Positions 1-8,363 of a stretch of DNA of 17,154 nucleotides are shown piece after piece; position 1 is the stretch's first letter; each line of letters starts with the position of its first letter. The stretch is from Eimeria necatrix (taxonomy: Eukaryota; Apicomplexa; Conoidasida; Eucoccidiorida; Eimeriidae), in the NCBI RefSeq assembly GCF_000499385.1, contig NW_013653301.1, positions 25,001 to 42,154 of the forward strand, written 5' to 3'. A model generated the notes under the pieces. That model saw only the letters and a program-made list of their open reading frames with translations, ran no database searches and had not been told where the DNA came from. The position numbers were made by a program, and so were the translations under genes.

Positions 1-15
1 TGAGGATGATGAGGG

Positions 16-53
<38 letters not shown>

Positions 54-375
54 AGGATGATGAGGGTGATGAGGGGGCTGCTGCTGCTGCTGCTGAGGAT
101 GATGAGGGGGCTGCTGCTGCTGCTGCTGAGGATGATGAGGGGGCTGCTGCTGCTGCTGCTGCTGAGGATGATGAGGATGATGAGAGGGCTGCTGCTGCTG
201 GGGCTCCTGCTGATGGTGGTGCTGCTGATGCTGCGAGGGCTGCTGCTGCTGCTGCTGATGATGGTGCTGCTGCGAGGGCTGCTGCTGGTGCTGCTGTGAG
301 GGCTGCTGCTGCTGGGGTGCTGCTGGTTCAAGGGCTGCTGTTGGTGCTGGTGAGAGGGCTGTTCCTGCTGCTGGT
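1..375 (+). repeat. Minisatellite of acidic block plus CTG run; possibly coding
   Basis: From 1 to about 190 there are five clear units, each a GAGGATGATGAGGGGG block followed by 4 to 12 CTG triplets. After that the pattern decays into CTG/GGTGCTG variants up to about 375. Read from base 2 it is open and gives Glu-Asp-Asp-Glu-Gly blocks separated by poly-Ala, which suits a low-complexity linker of the helicase gene that starts left of the window. A possible splice donor (CTG followed by GTGAGA) lies at 350. No conserved domain is visible, so coding status is an inference; it could equally be intron. Confidence 0.5.
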
Positions 376-664
376 TCGAGGCTTTTGCTGCTGCTGCTGG
401 TGCTGCTGATGCTGCTGCTGCGGGCAGTGTCACTGCTGCTGCTTTCGCTGCTGCTGCTGCTGCTGCTGCTGCAATTAATGGAAATGCTTCCATTTTTCCA
501 GTTAATTTCCCCCACAGCGGGCGTAGGAGCCCTTTGGCCAGCTGCTGCCTTGCAGCTACCGGCAACTAGCACCAGCAGCAGCTGCCGCTGCCGCTGCTGC
601 TGCTGCTGCTGCTGCTGCGCAGAAGCTGCTGCTGCTGCTGCTGCTGCTGCGGTGTGGGCTGCAG
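376..664 (+). other. Probable CTG-rich intron before the RING exon
   Basis: This stretch holds CTG runs, a short island at 470-545 with a small hairpin (ATGGAA and TTCCAT around ATGC at 479-494), and a further CTG run at 596-650. It ends in GGGCTGCAG immediately before the RING exon at 665, a good 3' splice site. I see no conserved peptide in it. A long frame beginning at 385 passes through, but here it reads as Leu/Cys homopolymers, the wrong-frame look of CTG repeats. Confidence 0.45.
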
Positions 665-811
665 GTGTTTCTGCGAGTGAGCCAGGCGGAGCGGCAAACA
701 GTGCTGTGCGACATGTGCTGCCAGCGGGTTCGATTCCCGCTGCTGGTGCCTTGCCGTTTGCTGCACCTCCTTTGTTCTTCTTGCCTCTTCCCCGGATTCC
801 TCGCAGACGCC
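665..811 (+). CDS. SHPRH/RAD5-like helicase, exon with first half of RING finger
   Basis: Forty-nine codons open in phase 0 between an acceptor (GGGCTGCAG) and a donor (GACGCC followed by GTCAGC). The peptide has the first six ligands of a C3HC4 RING: CDMC, then a Cys in LVPC, a His three residues on, and the pair CSSC after it. The fourth pair (CPLC) is in the next exon at about 1219. RING fingers bind two zinc ions and recruit a ubiquitin E2. In SHPRH and RAD5 the RING sits just before the helicase C-terminal domain, which is the order seen here. The exon join is inferred from matching phase and motif spacing. Confidence 0.7.
724..740 (+). other. tRNA T-arm-like stem-loop inside RING exon (chance B box)
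   Basis: GCGGG-TTCGATT-CCCGC forms a perfect 5-bp stem with a 7-base loop and contains GGTTCGATTCC, an exact match to the Pol III B-box consensus. There is no matching A box or acceptor stem at the right distance, and the bases encode part of the RING finger, so this is very probably chance. Confidence 0.4.
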
Positions 812-822
812 GTCAGCCCCAA

Positions 823-863
<41 letters not shown>

Positions 864-932
864 GGTGCTGCTGGTGCTGGTAGTGCGGCTGTTGTGCTGC
901 TGCTGCTGCTGCTGCTGCTGTTTTGGGTGTCG

Positions 933-971
<39 letters not shown>

Positions 972-1155
972 GCCGCTGGTGGCGGTGAGCGTGCCCGGGC
1001 GGCAGCTGTGCAGCTGCTGCTGCAACTGTTGCAGCAGCAGCAGCAGCTGCCGTGTTTGGCTCTGCTGCGCGCATTTGGGTGCGACAGCTCCCGCTGCTGC
1101 TGCTGCTGCCGCTCCCACCGCTGCTGCTGCTGCTGGTACCCGTTTGCATGCGCGC

Positions 1156-1189
<34 letters not shown>

Positions 1190-1191
1190 AG
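812..1191 (+). other. Intron splitting the RING finger, CTG-rich
   Basis: GTCAGC at 812 and CTGCTGCAG at 1183-1191 bound a 380-base intron made mostly of CTG runs (about 822-862, 892-918, 930-970, 1156-1190) with short CAG pieces. Splicing it out brings CSSC of the RING together with CPLC in phase 0. Frames within it are Leu, Cys or Ala homopolymers without conserved sequence. Confidence 0.6.
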
Positions 1192-1562
1192 TTTTGCTGC
1201 CGGCCGGCCATCACGGGCTGCCCGCTCTGCTGGCCCTGGTGCCCCTTAAATGGAGACTTTATGGACCGGCTGCAGCCCCCAGTAGAACACACAACTCATT
1301 TTGACTGGCCCTATTCTGCTGCTAAGGGTCGGCTGCAGCAGCAGCGCGCGCTGGCCCGCACGGAGCTGTCGTTTGCTGCTGCTGCGCCCCCGCAGCAGCC
1401 GCAGCAGCAGCTCCGCGCAGCAGCAGCAGCAGCAGCTGCTGCCGCCAGCAGCAACCAGGTGATGCTGCGCTCGCCCTGCGTCTGGCCAGTGCCCCCGCAG
1501 CTGCCGCTGCGGCCCCGCGACCCTGCAGCAGCAGCAGCAGCCGCGCAGCTGCTGTCGCCTCC

Positions 1563-1606
<44 letters not shown>

Positions 1607-1797
1607 TGGGGTGGAGGCGACCGCGGGCGAACTGCAGCCGCCACGCGAACTTCACTCCTTCTGTCTTTACACCTGAAGCCTTTCGTGCTGCTGCTTGCTG
1701 CCCCACACTTTGGGTGTCTCCGGAGCTGCTGCAGGAAGCAGAAAAAATGGTGGAGGCCTGGCACCCCAGGCCCCAGAGGCCGGGTGCGCAGCAGCAA

Positions 1798-1831
<34 letters not shown>

Positions 1832-2142
1832 ATGCGGATGCTGCTGCTGCAGTGGCGCGGACAGGGGAAGCACCAGCAGCAGCAAAGGCTGCTGCAGCTC
1901 CAGGCGGGGCTGGTGGTGCAGAAAGCAAAGCAGCAGCAGCGGAAGCAGCAGCGATAGCAGCAACAGCGACAGCAGCAGCAGCAGCAGCAACTGCAACGGC
2001 AGCAGCAGCAGCAGCAGCAGGAGGGCTCAAAAGCGCCAAGGAAGAGCCCACCTCGGCTGATGCTGCTGCCACCCCAGATGGTGCAGCAGTGCCGCAGCCG
2101 TCTTCAGGGGCAGCAGCAGCAGCAGAAGCAAGATCAAAAACA

Positions 2143-2177
<35 letters not shown>

Positions 2178-2284
2178 ACCGTCTTCCGCAGCCTCTTTTG
2201 CTGCGTTTAGAAACAGCTGGAGCAGCACAAATTTGTCTCCAAGTGTCTCCACTCCAAATTCCTCGATTTACCCCTGGGCAGCTG

Positions 2285-2320
<36 letters not shown>

Positions 2321-2496
2321 CAGGCAAGGCGCGAGTTGCCCCAACTTTCTTCCTGCGCAGCAGCAGCAGCAGCAGCAGCAGCAGGCTGGGGTCTCTGCAG
2401 CAGCAGCAGCAGCGGCGGATGCTGGACGAGGAGACAGCAATGGATTTAATTGAGGTGGACAATGTGGAGACATTTGTGGGCTGCGACTTCAAAGGG

Positions 2497-2531
<35 letters not shown>

Positions 2532-2637
2532 GAGGTACGGCGTGTCTGCTGCTGCTGCTGCAGCGGGAGCGCGCGCTGCAGCGGGCGCCGGGGCGTGGGG
2601 CTTTGCTGCCGGCAGCTCCGCAGCAGCCCCGCCCCCC

Positions 2638-2683
<46 letters not shown>

Positions 2684-2902
2684 GAGGCGACAAGCTGGCC
2701 TCGCTGCTGGTGGACCAGGAAGACCAGAGCTTCCTCCGCTCCAGCAAATATGCTGCTGTTGCTCGCCGCATTTTGGCAATAATAGAAAGCGGCCGTTTCG
2801 GCCAAAATAATGTTCCTTGGGAGCAGCTCCACGATCCCGATCCCGATCCCGATCCCGATCCCAGGCCCCCCCCGCAGCCCACAGCTGAGGCCGCCTCCCC
2901 AG
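1192..2902 (+). CDS. SHPRH/RAD5-like helicase, long low-complexity exon with end of RING
   Basis: The frame begins at an acceptor made by a CTG run ending in CAG. It opens with the last RING pair (GCPLCWPWCPLNG) and stays open for 570 codons to a donor at CCCCAG/GTGAGG (phase 1). Most of it is poly-Ala, poly-Gln and poly-Ser, interspersed with complex sequence such as FTPEAFRAAACCPTLWVSPE (about 1660-1720), MLDEETAMDLIEVDNVE (about 2419-2470) and SSKYAAVARRILAIIESGR (about 2741-2797). The last resembles the 'S-K-x-x-A-V-x-x-x-L' helix that opens the SNF2 helicase C-terminal domain after the RING. A hexamer repeat follows (Asp-Pro repeats, 2834-2862). The middle may hide further introns made of in-frame triplets; I cannot tell from one sequence. 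Confidence 0.55.
2834..2862 (+). repeat. (GATCCC)n hexamer repeat, coding Asp-Pro
   Basis: Five tandem copies of the hexamer (read here as CCCGAT) encode alternating Asp and Pro between the first helix and the motif IV strand of the helicase C-terminal domain. Confidence 0.85.
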
Positions 2903-3040
2903 GTGAGGCGGACGCATGCATGCGTGCATGCTTGCATGCTTGCATGCATGCATGCATGCATGCACGTGCATGCATGCACGTGCATGCATGCAGTTGTGCA
3001 TGCGTTTTGGGGCTGTCTGCGTGTGCTGCTGTCTTGGCAG
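2903..3040 (+). other. Short intron of overlapping GCATGC repeats
   Basis: Donor CAG/GTGAGG and acceptor GTCTTGGCAG frame a 138-base intron filled with GCATGC and TGCATGCA palindromes at about 2913-3003. Phase 1 at both ends gives a Gly codon across the junction. The length is a multiple of three with no stop, so retention would insert 46 Cys/His/Ala-rich residues; the repeat content and good splice sites favour an intron. Confidence 0.6.
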
Positions 3041-3119
3041 GAGCTGCTGCTGCTGCTGCTGCTCCGAGCCGTCGCGTCCGCTTTGCTGCGCCCGACGAGG
3101 CCCCTGCGGCTGCCCCCAG

Positions 3120-3157
<38 letters not shown>

Positions 3158-3324
3158 GGCTGCGGCCGGCGCTGAAGAACAGTGTGGGGCCCCGGAGGCG
3201 GCGCTGCGAAAAGGTTATTGTTGCTGCTTCCTTTTGGGAGTCTCTTTTTCTCTTGGGACAATTTTTAGAAAGACAAAATGTCCGCTGCGGCTACTTCACC
3301 GAACGGGTGGGCCATTCAGCCCAA
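3041..3324 (+). CDS. SHPRH/RAD5-like helicase, exon with start of helicase C domain
   Basis: The exon reads through poly-Ala, a basic SRRVRF segment and a poly-Gln run (3121-3156), then into KVIVAASFWESLFLLGQFLE (about 3211-3270). That last part matches the SNF2 pattern in which a hydrophobic strand ('VFSQW') is followed by the helix 'xxLLxxxLExxN' (motif IV region). It ends in phase 0 at CCCAA/GTGCATGC, where the TGCATGCAAA satellite begins, so the donor overlaps the first repeat. The usual Ser-Gln-Trp is Ala-Ser-Phe-Trp here. The next exon continues the same domain. Confidence 0.7.
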
Positions 3325-3790
3325 GTGCATGCAAACGCATGCAAACGCATGCAAATGCATGCAGATGCATGCAAACGCATGCAAATGCATGCAAGTGCAG
3401 GCAAACGCATGCAAATGCATGCAAACGCATGCAAATGCATGCTAATGCATGCAAATGCATGCAAATGCGTGCAAGTGCATGCATGTGCATGCAAACGCAT
3501 GCAAATGCATGCAAATGCATGCAAATGCATGCAAATGCGTGCGAGTGCATGCATGTGCATGCAAACGCATGCAAATGCATGCAAATGCATGCAAATGCAT
3601 GCAAATGCATGCAAATGCATGCAAATGCATGCAAATGCGTGAAAATGCATTGGAAGGCATGCTAATGCATGCTAATGCATGCTAATGCATGCTAGTGCAC
3701 GCTAATGCATGCAAATGCATGCGATGCATGCAAATGCATGCAAATGCATGCAAATGCATGCAAATGCAAATGCATGCGAGTGCATTTGTT
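3325..3790 (+). repeat. TGCATGCAAA decamer satellite
   Basis: More than forty tandem 10-base units, chiefly GCATGCAAAT and GCATGCAAAC, with variants GCATGCTAAT and GCGTGCAAGT. It contains the self-complementary octamer TGCATGCA at regular 10-base spacing, close to one helical turn. It fills the start of an intron of the helicase gene. Frames through it on both strands give His/Ala/Cys repeats, expected from the decamer and not evidence of protein. The octamer is known as an over-represented motif in coccidian genomes, and GCATGC is a binding core for some ApiAP2 proteins. Confidence 0.92.
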
Positions 3791-4156
3791 TGCATGCATG
3801 CGATGGGTGGTCCGGTGTTTTTGAGCAGTGTCTGTACACCGCACGCATGCGCATTTGTGTTTTTGTGTTTTTGCTGCATGCAGAAAATTGCATATTTTTT
3901 ATTCTTCCGATATTCTATCAAAATGAGCTTTATTTATTCACATTTTTGTTTATTTTTGTTTATTTTTGTTTATTTTTGTTTATTTTTGTTTATTTATATC
4001 TATTTTCGTTTATTTGAATGTCTTTTAATGCATGCTGCGGGCTGCATGCAGCTGACTGGGCCAAGTGGTGCTGTTGGGCTAATGGGCTATTAAATGTTTG
4101 CAATGGGTCTTTTCTTATCATATTTATTTATATTTATGTTTGTTTACTTTAATATA

Positions 4157-4222
<66 letters not shown>

Positions 4223-4402
4223 TTGCATGCATACATACAATAAATATTTCCTGAGTCGCATGCATTGCATGCACAAGCACATGAACATGTTCTTACACAT
4301 TCCTAGTTACTTATGCATATGCATTAAATATATATACATACACATTAGCATATAGTTGTCGATTTACATCTATTTCAGATTGCAATCTCGAATTTTCCCT
4401 GC

Positions 4403-4450
<48 letters not shown>

Positions 4451-4452
4451 AG
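3791..4452 (+). other. Rest of helicase intron: AT-rich, decamer, (AT)n and CTG repeats
   Basis: This continues the intron that starts at 3325. It holds about five copies of TTTTTGTTTA (about 3944-3999), an uninterrupted (AT)n run at about 4163-4219, scattered TGCATGCA near 4030, 4226 and 4262, and a CTG run (about 4404-4450) ending in CTGCTGCAG at 4444-4452, which is the acceptor. No conserved peptide seen. Confidence 0.7.
4163..4219 (+). repeat. (AT)n dinucleotide repeat
   Basis: About 28 perfect AT units in the helicase intron, preceded by imperfect TATATG. Self-complementary and likely unstable; no other function can be read from it. Confidence 0.95.
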
Positions 4453-4617
4453 ACGGAACGGAAGCTGGCGGTTGCTGCGCTGCGCAGCTTCGTGGAAGGA
4501 GATGAAACTCAAGTTTTGCTGCTGTCGCTTTCTGTGGGGGCCCACGGGCTGGACTTGAGCTGCGCCTCCCACGTGTTGGTCCTCGATCCCCCCACAGACC
4601 CCAATCTGCAGCAGCAG
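4453..4617 (+). CDS. SHPRH/RAD5-like helicase, exon with helicase motif V
   Basis: Fifty-five codons, phase 0 at both ends. The peptide runs from TERKLAVAALRSFVEGD (the 'xxR...L..F..d' segment) through VLLLSLSVGAHGLDLSCASH to VLVLDPPTDPNLQQQ. This is the SNF2 pattern in which 'LLLSLKAGGxGLNLTxAxxV' (motif V) is followed by 'DPxxNPxxxxQ'. Leu-Leu-Leu-Ser-Leu resembles the SHPRH group. The downstream boundary is unusual: the only frame-preserving exit is CAGCAG/GCGAGC, a GC donor, because reading on gives Cys repeats and then TGA at 4663. Joined to 5045 the spacing to motif VI is exactly that of the family. Confidence 0.8.
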
Positions 4618-4621
4618 GCGA

Positions 4622-4664
<43 letters not shown>

Positions 4665-4988
4665 AGGGTGCTGCTGCTGATGCTGCGAACTACCCGGTTT
4701 CCGCTCGCTGCTTGCACGGCGGCTGCTGCTGCTGGTGGCGCTGCTGCTGCAGATGTATAGCCTTGAGTCGTCCGCCCCTAAGTGCTGCTGCTGCTGCTGC
4801 TGCTGGCTGCTGGCTGCTGCTGCTGCTGCTGCTGCTGTGCTGGTGCTGCTGCTGCTGCTGCTGCTGCTTGTCTGTCGCCTGGGCGCAGCGAGCGCGAGTG
4901 CCGGTCACGCGTTTGTTCGTCTCTTAAAGCAGCAGCTGCTGCCGGTGCCGCCATGGGTCTTTGAGCCTGCTTTCGCTGCTGCTGCTGC

Positions 4989-5042
<54 letters not shown>

Positions 5043-5044
5043 AG
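4618..5044 (+). other. Probable GC-AG intron filled with CTG runs
   Basis: The 427-base intron begins GCGAGC, matching a strong donor (GTGAGC) except for C at the second base. It ends with a CTG run and CAG at 5042-5044. It includes three CTG tracts (about 4622-4664, 4785-4866, 4976-5042) and an in-frame TGA at 4663. The domain match on either side fixes both ends to the codon. Confidence 0.65.
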
Positions 5045-5212
5045 GTGGTGGCGAGGGCGCACCGGATGGGGGCCCTGCGTCCAGTTCACGTGGAGATATT
5101 TGTGCAGCGGGGCTCCATTGAAGAAACCATTTTGCTGCGGAGAGAAGAATGGGCCCAAATCGAAGCTGGGGGGCCCCCCTTGGAGGGGCCCCCGTTGCTG
5201 CAGCAGCAGCAG
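5045..5212 (+). CDS. SHPRH/RAD5-like helicase, exon with helicase motif VI
   Basis: Fifty-six codons from VVARAHRMGALRPVHVEIFV to a Gln run. It matches motif VI 'QxxxRxHRxGQ' followed by 'xxxVxVxxFxxxxSIEExI' of SNF2 helicases. The Arg of the ATP-binding arginine finger is present (ARAHRMG), but the usual final Gln of HRxGQ is Ala. RGSIEETILLRREEWAQIE is the conserved helix after motif VI. The donor CAG/GTGAGC is excellent and in phase 0. A Gly/Pro segment encoded by GGGGCCCC repeats and a CAG run close the exon. Confidence 0.82.
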
Positions 5213-5780
5213 GTGAGCTGGCTGCGGTGTACGTACACCCCAGCGCCCCACAGAGCTGCGCATTCTTTTGTCTTTTTTGCGCCATTTCCTTTTTATTGCT
5301 TTTTGTTTTGTTTCCTTTTTATTGTCTTTTTTCTGTTATTTCTTTTTTGTTTTCTTTTTAATTTTTTCCTGTTTATTGTCTTCTTTGTACTTCCCCCTCT
5401 TTGTTGTCTTCTTTTTAATGCTTCTTTTTTGTTGTTTCCTTTCCGTTTATTCTTTTTTGTTTTCTTCTTTTTATTTTCTCCTTTTGTTTTCCTCTTTGTG
5501 TCTAAATATCTTTTATGTTTTTGCATTTGCATGCAATAATGCATGCAAGCATTTTGCATTAAAAGTATAAATAAGTCCACTTAAGTAAATCAAATGAAAA
5601 CTAGAAAACAAATATATACCCTTAAATACCTATTTAAATCCAAATCCAATTATATGTTTTTATTTATTTGTGCACTTAAATACAACAATTAAATCCAAAC
5701 TTAATTTAATTTTTTTATTTAAACAAATAAAAATATTAAGTTAAATTTAGTTTTAATTGTTCTGTTCTTTTTGTCATTAG
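5213..5780 (+). other. Helicase intron, T-rich then AT-rich
   Basis: It starts GTGAGC and ends TTTGTCATTAG. Just inside the donor is the palindrome GGTGTACGTACACC (5226-5239). From about 5265 to 5515 the + strand is extremely T-rich (TTTTCTTTTT variants), and from 5570 to 5760 it is A/T-rich. TGCATGCA occurs near 5528-5548. The Phe-rich frames through the T tract are not credible proteins. Confidence 0.65.
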
Positions 5781-6018
5781 GACTCCGCCCAAGGAAGTTT
5801 CCCAGCAGCAAATGCCTTAAGTTTCCGCTCGGGCTCCAATACCCCTGTGGGGGGCCCCCTGGGGGCCCCCCTGGGGGCCTCCCGAGGGGCCTCCCGGGGG
5901 GCCCCCGGGGGCCCCAGCGGGGGCAGGGGCCCCCGGAGGCCCCGGGACAAACCCACTGGAGAGTACTTGAGGCATGGGAGGGGCAAGCAAGACTCGTGGA
6001 AGAAAGGAGAAGATGGAG
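5781..6018 (+). CDS. SHPRH/RAD5-like helicase, Gly/Pro/Arg-rich exon
   Basis: From a clear acceptor (GTCATTAG) the phase 0 frame reads DSAQGSFPAANALSFRSG, then a Gly-Pro-Ala-Arg stretch encoded by GGGGCCCC repeats (about 5850-5945), then DKPTGEYLRHGRGKQDSWKK. It can leave at GGAG/GTAAGG in phase 1, or continue and stop in the telomere-like repeat at about 6047. No known domain is seen. The excellent donor and a possible conserved tail further on (6523-6662) favour splicing. Confidence 0.5.
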
Positions 6019-6310
6019 GTAAGGAGGGTTTAGGGTTTAGGGTTTAGGGTTTAGGGTTTAGGGTTTAGGGGGCCACTCAGGTACTGCGTAGGGTCAAGGG
6101 CTTTTGTGCCAAAGCTAGCTGCATGCGCTGCCCTGCGACATTGAGTGTCCAGGGTCTAGGATTTAGGGTTTAGGGTTTAGGGTTTAGGGTTTGGGGTCTA
6201 GGGTTTAGGCCTAATAAGTTACTTGGGATATCCCACACCCAGAAAGCCCCCAAACCCTCCAGCCCCAAGCCCTAGAACGCGCCTGTGCATGCGCATGCAT
6301 GCGCATGCAG
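6019..6310 (+). other. Probable helicase intron with two telomere-like blocks
   Basis: It starts GTAAGG and runs at once into TTTAGGG repeats (6025-6070), then a unique 80-base island, then a second block (6151-6209), and TGCATGC palindromes at 6283-6310 that end in GCATGCAG, a usable acceptor. The exact 3' end is uncertain because frame 6311 does not lead to the conserved-looking tail. Confidence 0.4.
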
Positions 6311-6662
6311 GCCCAGGGGGCCCCAAGGGTCCAGGGGGCCCCGAGACTCCCGGGGGCCCCGAGGGCTCCGGGGGCCCCGGGGGCCCCGAGGGCCCCGGGG
6401 GCCTCGGGAGCCCTGGGGCCCCGGGGGGCCCCGGGGGCCCCGGGGGCCCCGGGGGCCCCGGGGGCCCCGGGGGGCCCCCCGAAAGCCCCCGAGAGGCGTG
6501 GCTGCCTGTGGGGGCCCCCAAGGAAACGAAACTGCGATTAATGCCTCAGCCATCTTGGGGCTGTTTGCTGGCGGAGGCGAAGGGGAGAAGAGATGCTTTT
6601 CAGCAGTCGACGGAAACCCTTTTGAGGTCGCTGAAATTCGTCCCCTAAACCCTAAACCCTAG
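6311..6662 (+). CDS. Possible terminal exon of the SHPRH/RAD5-like helicase
   Basis: The first 200 bases are GGGGCCCC-type repeat and code Gly/Pro/Arg in any frame. From about 6523 one frame reads [21 protein letters not shown], which resembles the short 'tVADLADLF' tail that ends SHPRH proteins. It continues to EIRPLNPKP and stops at TAG (6660-6662), where the last five residues and the stop come from AAACCCT repeats. With the phase 1 donor at 6018, an acceptor at 6522 (CCCAAG) would keep this frame, but that site is weak. A second frame ending near 6648 is also open. Treat the boundary as unresolved. Confidence 0.35.
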
Positions 6663-6716
6663 CCTAAACCCTAAACCCTAAACCCTAGCCTAAACCCTAG
6701 CCTTAACCCTAAACCC
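6643..6716. repeat. AAACCCT telomere-like block
   Basis: About eight heptamers, some interrupted by AGCCT or TTAACCCT variants, in the orientation opposite to the blocks at 6025-6209. The first units overlap the probable stop of the helicase gene. Confidence 0.93.
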
Positions 6717-7503
6717 GACCTCTACGGAGAATATCCTTTGTTGTACTTTGTTGTTGGACCTGCCCGAACGAACCTGGGAAAGGGTTATTTTAGACGTAAA
6801 CAGAGTGAAAAGGGTTTAGGGTTTAGGGTTTAGGGTTTAGGGTTTAGGGTTTGGAAGCAGCACTGAAGGCGCTCCGGCGCACAGGATGGTAGGAACGAGC
6901 GGAGGCCTGCAGAGCGTTGAAGAGTTTAGGGTTTAGGGTTTAGGGTTTAGGGTTTAATAAGTGGAAAGTAGGAGGCTGATGCTTGGGAGAAAAGAGGCAA
7001 AGAGAAGGATAGACCGTAGACAGGAATAAACACAACAACCCCACCGGACCAGTGGACCTCTGCTGTTTGCTGCAGTGGTTTCTGCTGCTGCAAACTTCAT
7101 TATTTCGTCTTTTTGATAATTTATAATTCAAAAAATTGAACTAAAATGAATAATTGAACAAAAAGGAGCAATAAAAGAAGCAACAGGGGTTTGCGAGGCC
7201 CCTTGGGGGCCCCCCCGGGGGGCCCCAGGGGGTGTAGGGGGGCCCCTAGGGGGCCCCCCTGGCCTCCTGCTGCTCTTGGGTTTCACTATTCTTTTTCATT
7301 TATCTTTTTGTTTTATTTAAAAACATTTTGTGAACAAAATTGCCTGCGAGGCGGCCTGCGGTTAGCGGGGGTGCTGGGGTGTACATACACCTCAGCTTGC
7401 CACAGCCACCCAACGCACCAGGGGCCCCTGGGGGCCCCCAGGGGCCCCCGGGGGCCCCCAGAGCTTTCTTAAAGGGGGCCCCCCATGCTTATTCCTGCAT
7501 TCT
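6663..7503. other. Intergenic: telomere-like blocks and GGGGCCCC repeats
   Basis: It holds AAACCCT repeats to 6716, TTTAGGG blocks at 6811-6853 and 6924-6955, unique islands of 60-90 bases between them, an A/T-rich part at 7100-7180, and GGGGCCCC-type repeats at 7196-7262 and 7420-7470. The palindrome GGTGTACATACACC is at 7378-7391. I see no conserved coding sequence. It probably contains the helicase 3' UTR and the SMC5 promoter and 5' UTR, but no specific element can be named. Confidence 0.5.
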
Positions 7504-7743
7504 ATGGCTGGAGGAGGAGGGGCTGCGGGGGGCCCCACGGGGGGCCCCCAAGGGTGCCTTCTAGGGCCCCCCAGGGCCCTTGGGGGCCCCCGGGGGGCCC
7601 CCCCTGAGGGCCCTGGGGGGCCCCTTAAAAGCCCTGTACCCATTAGCGAGTTCGGAGTGGGCCAAATAATTAGCATGCAGTTGAAGGGCTTTATGGCTTT
7701 TAAGTCGTCTGTGCAGATCTTCTTCTCCCCCTACACCAACCTC
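7504..7743 (+). CDS. SMC5: SMC5 exon 1
   Basis: ATG at 7504 (T at -3, G at +4) opens a Gly/Pro-rich leader coded by GGGGCCCC repeats, then SEFGVGQIISMQLKGFMAF, the 'GxIxxIxLxNFxxy' strand that starts SMC5 proteins, ending in PYTNL. The donor CTC/GTACGC is phase 0. The frame is open upstream of 7504, so the true start could be elsewhere or follow another exon; this ATG is chosen because it is the nearest in-frame one. Confidence 0.7.
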
Positions 7744-8129
7744 GTACGCCAAGGGTTTAGGGTTTAGGGTTTAGGGTTTAGGGTTTAGGGTTAGGGTTTT
7801 GGGTTTGGGGTGTAGGTGGCTTTGACCCTGCACTGCTCAGCCACTGCTACACATCCTTCTCCCTTGGCCCTAGCGGAGCCCTAGGGTTTAGGGTTTAGGG
7901 AGTAGCCCTAGGTTTTAGGGTTTAGGGTTTAGGGTTTAGGGTTTAGGGTTTAGGGTTTAGGGTTTGTGCAGATTGCGTCATGTAACGGCGTCGGGAAAAG
8001 CACCATTGTATCAGCCATGCACTTTGCGCTGGGCATCCGCAGCACCCGCAGCAGCAGCAGCAGCAGCAGCAGCCGCAGCAGCAGCAGCAGCAGCGCGGCA
8101 GCAGCAACGGCGAGGGCGGCGAGCCAGCC

Positions 8130-8176
<47 letters not shown>

Positions 8177-8304
8177 TGCTGCTGCAGTTCTTAACTTATG
8201 GAGGCCAGCGGGCCTTCGTTTGCCTCTGGCTGAAGGGAAAAGGAAAAAATGAAATTGTTTCAATTCAAAGAGACTTGGAAAAAGTAAAGAAATTCAAACA
8301 ATAA

Positions 8305-8363
<59 letters not shown>

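Noticed and set aside
724..740. Perfect tRNA T-arm and Pol III B box
   Set aside because: No A box, anticodon arm or acceptor stem at the proper distance, and the bases encode RING residues.
385..3642. Single 1085-codon open frame taken as one uninterrupted gene
   Set aside because: Triplet and decamer repeats keep frames open artificially. The RING first half is in another frame, and the real splice sites at 811/1192, 2902/3041 and 3324 explain the domain order.
3291..3650. Minus-strand His/Ala/Cys-rich frames
   Set aside because: They are the decamer satellite read in reverse; every frame of it is open.
4163..4219. Replication origin or hairpin element at the (AT)n run
   Set aside because: An AT microsatellite alone is no evidence of an origin; nothing else supports it.
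5293..5580. Lys/Asn-rich minus-strand frame
   Set aside because: It is the reverse of an extremely T-rich intron, with no conserved residues.
6219..6553. Collagen-like Gly-Pro-Pro frames on both strands
   Set aside because: GGGGCCCC repeats are nearly self-complementary and give Gly/Pro/Arg in all frames. No start, domain or other collagen feature.
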